Shown: positions 6,168 through 9,056 of the stretch, piece after piece
How the letters are laid out: each line of letters opens with the position of its first letter
Numbering within the stretch: the first letter of the stretch is position 1
The notes under the pieces: generated by a model
What the model saw: the letters and a program-made list of their open reading frames with translations, nothing else
What the model was told of the DNA's origin: nothing
Database searches by the model: none
NCBI GenBank assembly: GCA_900547045.1
Contig: URFB01000039.1
Coordinates: 1 to 9,056, forward strand
Direction: 5' to 3'
Source of the DNA: an uncultured Mollicutes bacterium
GTDB lineage: Bacteria > Bacillota_I > Bacilli_A > Acholeplasmatales > Anaeroplasmataceae
DNA length: 9,056 bases
Made by a program: the position numbers and the translations under genes

Positions 6168-6202
6168 AAGACATAGGAAAATTTTCCTGTGTCTTTTTTT
6201 TT
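6168..6202 (+). terminator. Strong rho-independent terminator of the pfl locus
   Basis: A long near-perfect hairpin pairs 6168-6181 with 6182-6195 (AAGACATAGGAAAA against TTTTCCTGTGTCTT, one T-G wobble; the central bases form the loop), followed by a run of T to 6202. It lies about 26 nt after the small-subunit stop codon. Confidence 0.93.
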
Positions 6203-6209
6203 ATATATA

Positions 6210-6218
6210 TGCTATAAT
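6210..6218 (+). promoter_or_regulatory. Extended -10 promoter of rluB
   Basis: TG at 6210-6211, one base, then a perfect TATAAT at 6213-6218. The -35 position (6190-6195, TGTCTT) is poor and overlaps the terminator stem and T-tract. The transcript would start near 6225. Confidence 0.62.
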
Positions 6219-6255
6219 AAATTGAAAATAAATAAAGAAAGTCGAGATGATTTTA

Positions 6256-6981
6256 ATGGCAGAAGCTATTCGTTTACAAAAAATTATGGCGATGTGTGGT
6301 GTTGCCTCACGTCGTGCTAGTGAAAAGCTAATTCTAGATGGTAAGGTTACCGTTAATGGTGAGGTTGTGACTGAGCTTGGAAGAAAGGCTTATTTAACTG
6401 ATGAAATTAAGGTTGATGGGAAATTAATTGTTAAAGAGGATAAGGTTTACTTTGTTCTTTATAAGCCAACAGGATATCTTACTACTGCTCATGATGATTT
6501 AGGTCGTCGTACAGTTATGGATTTAATGCAGGCTGAGGTAAAGAAGAACCGTATTTTCCCAATCGGTCGTTTGGATTATGATACATCAGGCGTATTATTA
6601 ATGACAAATGATGGGGAGCTAATGAATAGATTAATTAATTCCTCAAATAATATTGAAAAGGAGTATTTAGCTCGTGTTAATGGACACTTAGGCCTAGACA
6701 TGGTTGCTAAGCTTAAAAAGGGTATTATGCTTGATGGCGTTCAAACAAAGCCTGCTCAGGTTTTCATTGAAGAGTATGATAAGCAATATGGTACAACTTT
6801 AGTTCGTATTATCATTACTGAGGGTCGTAACCGTCAGGTTAGACGTATGTTTGAGGCTATTGGCTTTGATGTTAAGAAGCTTCGTCGTGTTCGCTTTGCA
6901 TGTGTTTCTTGTGAAGGAATGAGTAAGGGTGATTATCGTCCTTTAAGGCCACATGAGGTAAAAATGCTTTATAGTTTATAA
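6256..6981 (+). CDS. rluB: 23S rRNA pseudouridine synthase, RluB/RsuA family
   Basis: Converts a uridine in rRNA to pseudouridine, acting in the cytoplasm during ribosome assembly. An N-terminal S4 RNA-binding domain (IRLQKIMAMCGVASRRASEKLILDGKVTVNGEVV) precedes the synthase domain. The catalytic aspartate is in GRLDYDTSGVLLMTNDG (D107 counted from ATG 6256), followed by KEYLARVNG and the C-terminal signature EGRNRQVRRMFEAIGFDVKKLRRVRF. About 241 residues is normal. I prefer ATG 6256 (MAEAIRLQK); ATG 6247 would add MIL, and neither has a strong ribosome binding site (GAGATG at 6244-6249 suits 6256). The family member could target position 2605 (RluB) or the small-subunit site of RsuA; RluB-type is the usual annotation in Bacillota, where the gene often follows scpB. 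That neighbour is not seen here. Confidence 0.92.
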   Translation: MAEAIRLQKIMAMCGVASRRASEKLILDGKVTVNGEVVTELGRKAYLTDEIKVDGKLIVKEDKVYFVLYKPTGYLTTAHDDLGRRTVMDLMQAEVKKNRIFPIGRLDYDTSGVLLMTNDGELMNRLINSSNNIEKEYLARVNGHLGLDMVAKLKKGIMLDGVQTKPAQVFIEEYDKQYGTTLVRIIITEGRNRQVRRMFEAIGFDVKKLRRVRFACVSCEGMSKGDYRPLRPHEVKMLYSL

Positions 6982-6983
6982 TT

Positions 6984-7004
6984 AGGCTCAATTGAGCCTT
7001 TATT
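6984..7004 (+). terminator. Palindrome between rluB and mscS, possible weak terminator
   Basis: AGGCTCAATTGAGCCT (6984-6999) is a perfect 16-base palindrome two bases after the rluB stop, followed by TTATT rather than an uninterrupted T-tract. It could be a weak or bidirectional terminator, or an RNA processing stem that separates rluB from mscS. No clear promoter lies between it and mscS, so some read-through is likely. Confidence 0.5.
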
Positions 7005-7020
7005 TATGAAAGGATTTTGT

Positions 7021-7845
7021 ATGAGTTTTTTAAATAAATTAAAAAATTATGCCCTTGGATCAGGCGTAGAGCTTGCAATGGCAATTATTTATGTTCTTGT
7101 TGGATATATGATAATTCGTATTATCATTAATCTCCTTAAAAGATCTGTTAATCGCTCTAAAATTGAAAAAACAATTCCTAACTTTATTATTTCAATTTTA
7201 AATATCGTTTTAATTATTGTTTTAATTGTATCAGTATTAAAGATTCTTGGTATTTCAACGGAATCAGTTGTAACAATCGCCTCAGTTATATCACTAGGTG
7301 TTTCTCTTGCCTTACAGGATGTAATTAAGGGTATTGCTAATGGCTTTTTACTTGTAACAACTAAGCCCTTTGTTGAAGGAGAATATGTCAAAATTGGTGA
7401 TGTAGAGGGTACTATTATCTCTATTACAATGTTTAATACTGTTCTTAAAACAACTGATGGCCTAATGATTACATATCCTAATTCACAGGCTATTAATTCC
7501 TCAATTAAGAATTTTTCAAGATTACCAGTAAGAAGAATTTCTATTGATGTACCAGTAGCCTATGGCTCAAAAACAGAGGTAATTAAAAAGCTTGTGCTTG
7601 GGGTTGTGGCTAAGCAAAAGAACGTTTTAAAGAATCCTGAGCCAAGCGTTCGTCTTACCGAATATGGCGATTCCAATCTTGTATATACCTTAAAGTGCTG
7701 GACTCAATGTGAAAATTATTGGTCTACTTTATATGATCTAAACGAGCAAATCCTAGATGCCTTAGTTGATGCCAATATTTCAATTGATTACAATCAGCTT
7801 GATGTTCATATTAAGGATATGCCTAATAAGAAGGAGGAATTATAA
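7021..7845 (+). CDS. mscS: Small-conductance mechanosensitive channel (MscS family)
   Basis: A cytoplasmic-membrane channel that opens under membrane tension to release solutes during osmotic downshock. Three N-terminal helices lie near residues 17-40, 54-76 and 82-116. The last forms the pore helix VTIASVISLGVSLALQDVIKGIANGFLLV and leads into the conserved beta domain PFVEGEYVKIGDVEGTIISITMFNTVLKTTDGLMITYPNSQ and NFSRLPVRRISI. A C-terminal alpha/beta domain ends with NISIDYNQLDVHIKD, as in E. coli MscS. The total of 274 residues is typical. ATG 7021 is chosen because AAAGGA (7009-7014) lies 6 nt upstream; the in-frame ATG 7006 sits ahead of that site. The stop codon overlaps the next start (TAATG). 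Known for the family: osmotic protection. Possible paralogues with other gating roles cannot be excluded. Confidence 0.93.
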   Translation: MSFLNKLKNYALGSGVELAMAIIYVLVGYMIIRIIINLLKRSVNRSKIEKTIPNFIISILNIVLIIVLIVSVLKILGISTESVVTIASVISLGVSLALQDVIKGIANGFLLVTTKPFVEGEYVKIGDVEGTIISITMFNTVLKTTDGLMITYPNSQAINSSIKNFSRLPVRRISIDVPVAYGSKTEVIKKLVLGVVAKQKNVLKNPEPSVRLTEYGDSNLVYTLKCWTQCENYWSTLYDLNEQILDALVDANISIDYNQLDVHIKDMPNKKEEL

Positions 7846-8291
7846 TGACTCTACTTGCTGAACAATATTCTGTTAAGGAAGCTATCATTTGGTATTCAAT
7901 TTTAGTTATAACCATTCTTATCTTTCTTATTTACTTAAAATTGAATGGCTATGCTAAAAAAGGATACACGAAGATACAGGCTAAGCTTGGTCGTGAAATA
8001 ACTCGTCTTGAAATGATGCAAAAGACTTTAAAGGATAGGAAGCCTCATGATAATTTAAAGAAAACAATTTTTGTTCTTTCTAGTGTGACTATAGCTTTAC
8101 AGGACATTGGTGAAAAGACAACTTTAACCGATGTTAATGATGCCTTAAAGCTTATTGAAAAGGTTAATAAGCAAATAAGAAAGCTTGATTTATCTGAAAA
8201 TGCCTCATATGCTAAGGCTTTAAATGATATTATTGCCGATTTAAATCGACTTAATTCAATGTTTATTACTATTATTCAAATTATTAAATAA
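7845..8291 (+). CDS. Unknown one-helix membrane protein, coupled to mscS
   Basis: I do not recognise this 148-residue protein. A single N-terminal hydrophobic helix (about residues 13-32, IIWYSILVITILIFLIYLKL) is followed by basic residues and a long, charged, mostly helical domain with heptad-like leucine/isoleucine spacing (for example NDALKLIEKVNKQIRKLDL and NDIIADLNRLNSMFITIIQIIK). The positive-inside rule places the soluble part in the cytoplasm. The plan of one helix plus a helical bundle vaguely recalls LemA-type proteins, but I see no LemA signature. A strong AAGGAGG (7831-7837) inside mscS and a one-base stop/start overlap (TAATG) show that it is co-translated with the channel, so it may be an accessory or regulator of it. 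That is inference only. Confidence 0.8.
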   Translation: MTLLAEQYSVKEAIIWYSILVITILIFLIYLKLNGYAKKGYTKIQAKLGREITRLEMMQKTLKDRKPHDNLKKTIFVLSSVTIALQDIGEKTTLTDVNDALKLIEKVNKQIRKLDLSENASYAKALNDIIADLNRLNSMFITIIQIIK

Positions 8292-8292
8292 T

Positions 8293-9056
8293 ATGAAAAC
8301 AATATATATAGAAAAAAATGATGATCTTCAGGCTAAAATTAACGAGGCCATTAGTTCAAAAGCAAAATTAATTATTAAGAAAGGTCTTTATGAAACGGCT
8401 CCTTTATTTATTAAAGGTCCTTTAGAGCTAGAATTTGAGGAGGGTGCCATTCTTAAGGCAACAACCGATGAGTCTTTATATCATGATATTAAAACTCGTG
8501 TTGCAGGAATTGAGATGGATTGGTATCCCGCTTTGTTAAATGTTATTGATACTAAGAATGTAATGATTAAGGGACCGGGAATTTTAAATGGTTCTGGTCC
8601 TTATTGGTGGGCTAAATACTGGGGCGATGATATGAAGGGGGGCTACCGCAAAATCTATGATGCAAAGGGCCTACGCTTCGCAGCTGACTACGATTGTAAA
8701 AGGCCTCGTAATCTCTTAGTTCAAAACTCTTCAAATGTCACAATTAAGGATATATGCTCAACCGAATCTGGCTTTTGGAATATTCATATTCTTTATTCGA
8801 ATGATATTGTAATTGAGAATGTTAAAATTAAGTCAGAAGCCCTAAATTCACCTTCAACGGATGGTATCGATATTGATTCTTCCTATAATGTTTTAGTAAA
8901 TAAGGTTGAAACTAACTGTAATGATGATTCAATTTGTATCAAATCAGGTCGTGATTATGATGGAATAAGGGTTAATCGTTCATGCCACGATATAACTATT
9001 TCTAATTCCATCATTAATAAAGGCTTTGGCGTTACAATTGGTAGCGAAATATCTGG
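8293..9056 (+). CDS. Glycoside hydrolase family 28 (polygalacturonase-like), 3' end beyond the window
   Basis: Partial gene, 254 codons seen, open to the end of the window. The product is a right-handed beta-helix pectinase-type hydrolase. Family 28 signatures are visible: RPRNLLVQNSSNVTIKDI (137-154), GFWNIHILYSNDIVIENV (160-177), the catalytic STDGIDIDSS (188-197, with D190 and D193), CNDDSICIKSG (209-219, with D211-D212) and GFGVTIGSE (244-252). In many polygalacturonases the last motif reads GHG; here the histidine is Phe245, so specificity may differ (exo-acting or a rhamnogalacturonan-type substrate). There is no signal peptide, so it likely acts in the cytoplasm on imported oligosaccharides. 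The start is ATG 8293, one base after the preceding stop, without a recognisable ribosome binding site; translation by coupling is likely. Confidence 0.88.
   Translation, partial: MKTIYIEKNDDLQAKINEAISSKAKLIIKKGLYETAPLFIKGPLELEFEEGAILKATTDESLYHDIKTRVAGIEMDWYPALLNVIDTKNVMIKGPGILNGSGPYWWAKYWGDDMKGGYRKIYDAKGLRFAADYDCKRPRNLLVQNSSNVTIKDICSTESGFWNIHILYSNDIVIENVKIKSEALNSPSTDGIDIDSSYNVLVNKVETNCNDDSICIKSGRDYDGIRVNRSCHDITISNSIINKGFGVTIGSEIS

Noticed and set aside
1..9056. Mobile elements, CRISPR arrays, tRNA or rRNA genes
   Set aside because: No transposase or integrase, no regularly spaced repeats, and no tRNA- or rRNA-like sequence was seen.

Overview
The window comes from an AT-rich, low-GC Gram-positive bacterium in the Bacillota/Mycoplasmatota group. 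I lean towards an anaerobic Erysipelotrichia-, Haloplasma- or RF39-like lineage, by inference and with low confidence. Supporting signs are strong purine-rich Shine-Dalgarno sites, TTGACA/TATAAT promoters often with an extended -10, spore-maturation genes (spmA/spmB), pyruvate formate-lyase, and a preQ1 riboswitch with a QueT transporter. All three stop codons end genes and Trp is TGG, so the standard bacterial code applies. All supported genes are on the + strand.

Layout. 1-496: a promoter and a small unrecognised protein. 505-1515: a promoter, a preQ1-I riboswitch whose tail contains the ribosome binding site, queT (with an unusual four-helix C-terminal extension) and a terminator. 1557-2586: spmA, interrupted by an in-frame amber codon, overlapping an intact spmB. 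2630-6202: the pyruvate formate-lyase locus, made of pflA (radical SAM activase), a thioredoxin-fold gene overlapping pflA by 4 nt, a strong promoter with a 7-nt direct repeat, pflB, a tiny downstream gene carrying the glycyl-radical site, and a strong terminator. 6213-6981: promoter and rluB-type pseudouridine synthase. 7021-9056: a tightly packed run of mscS, an unknown one-helix membrane protein and the start of a glycoside hydrolase family 28 gene that runs off the window.

The most striking feature is the split pyruvate formate-lyase. The large gene (676 codons) has the Cys-Cys active site but stops where E. coli PFL continues into its C-terminal radical domain. That domain (77 aa, with RVSGYAV) is a separate gene 18 nt downstream with its own good ribosome binding site and two in-frame stop codons between. 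The enzyme must therefore be a two-polypeptide complex. PflA would install the radical on the small subunit, and the large subunit would supply the thiyl cysteine and the substrate pocket. The coupled thioredoxin-like protein may serve the same system. This arrangement suggests a radical subunit that can be replaced after oxygen cleavage, comparable to YfiD/GrcA in E. coli but obligatory rather than a spare part.

Other points of interest are the amber codon in spmA (possible decay of sporulation), the extended QueT, and the packed mscS/unknown/GH28 cluster. Limits: no database search was possible, so family calls rest on recognised motifs and remembered homologues.
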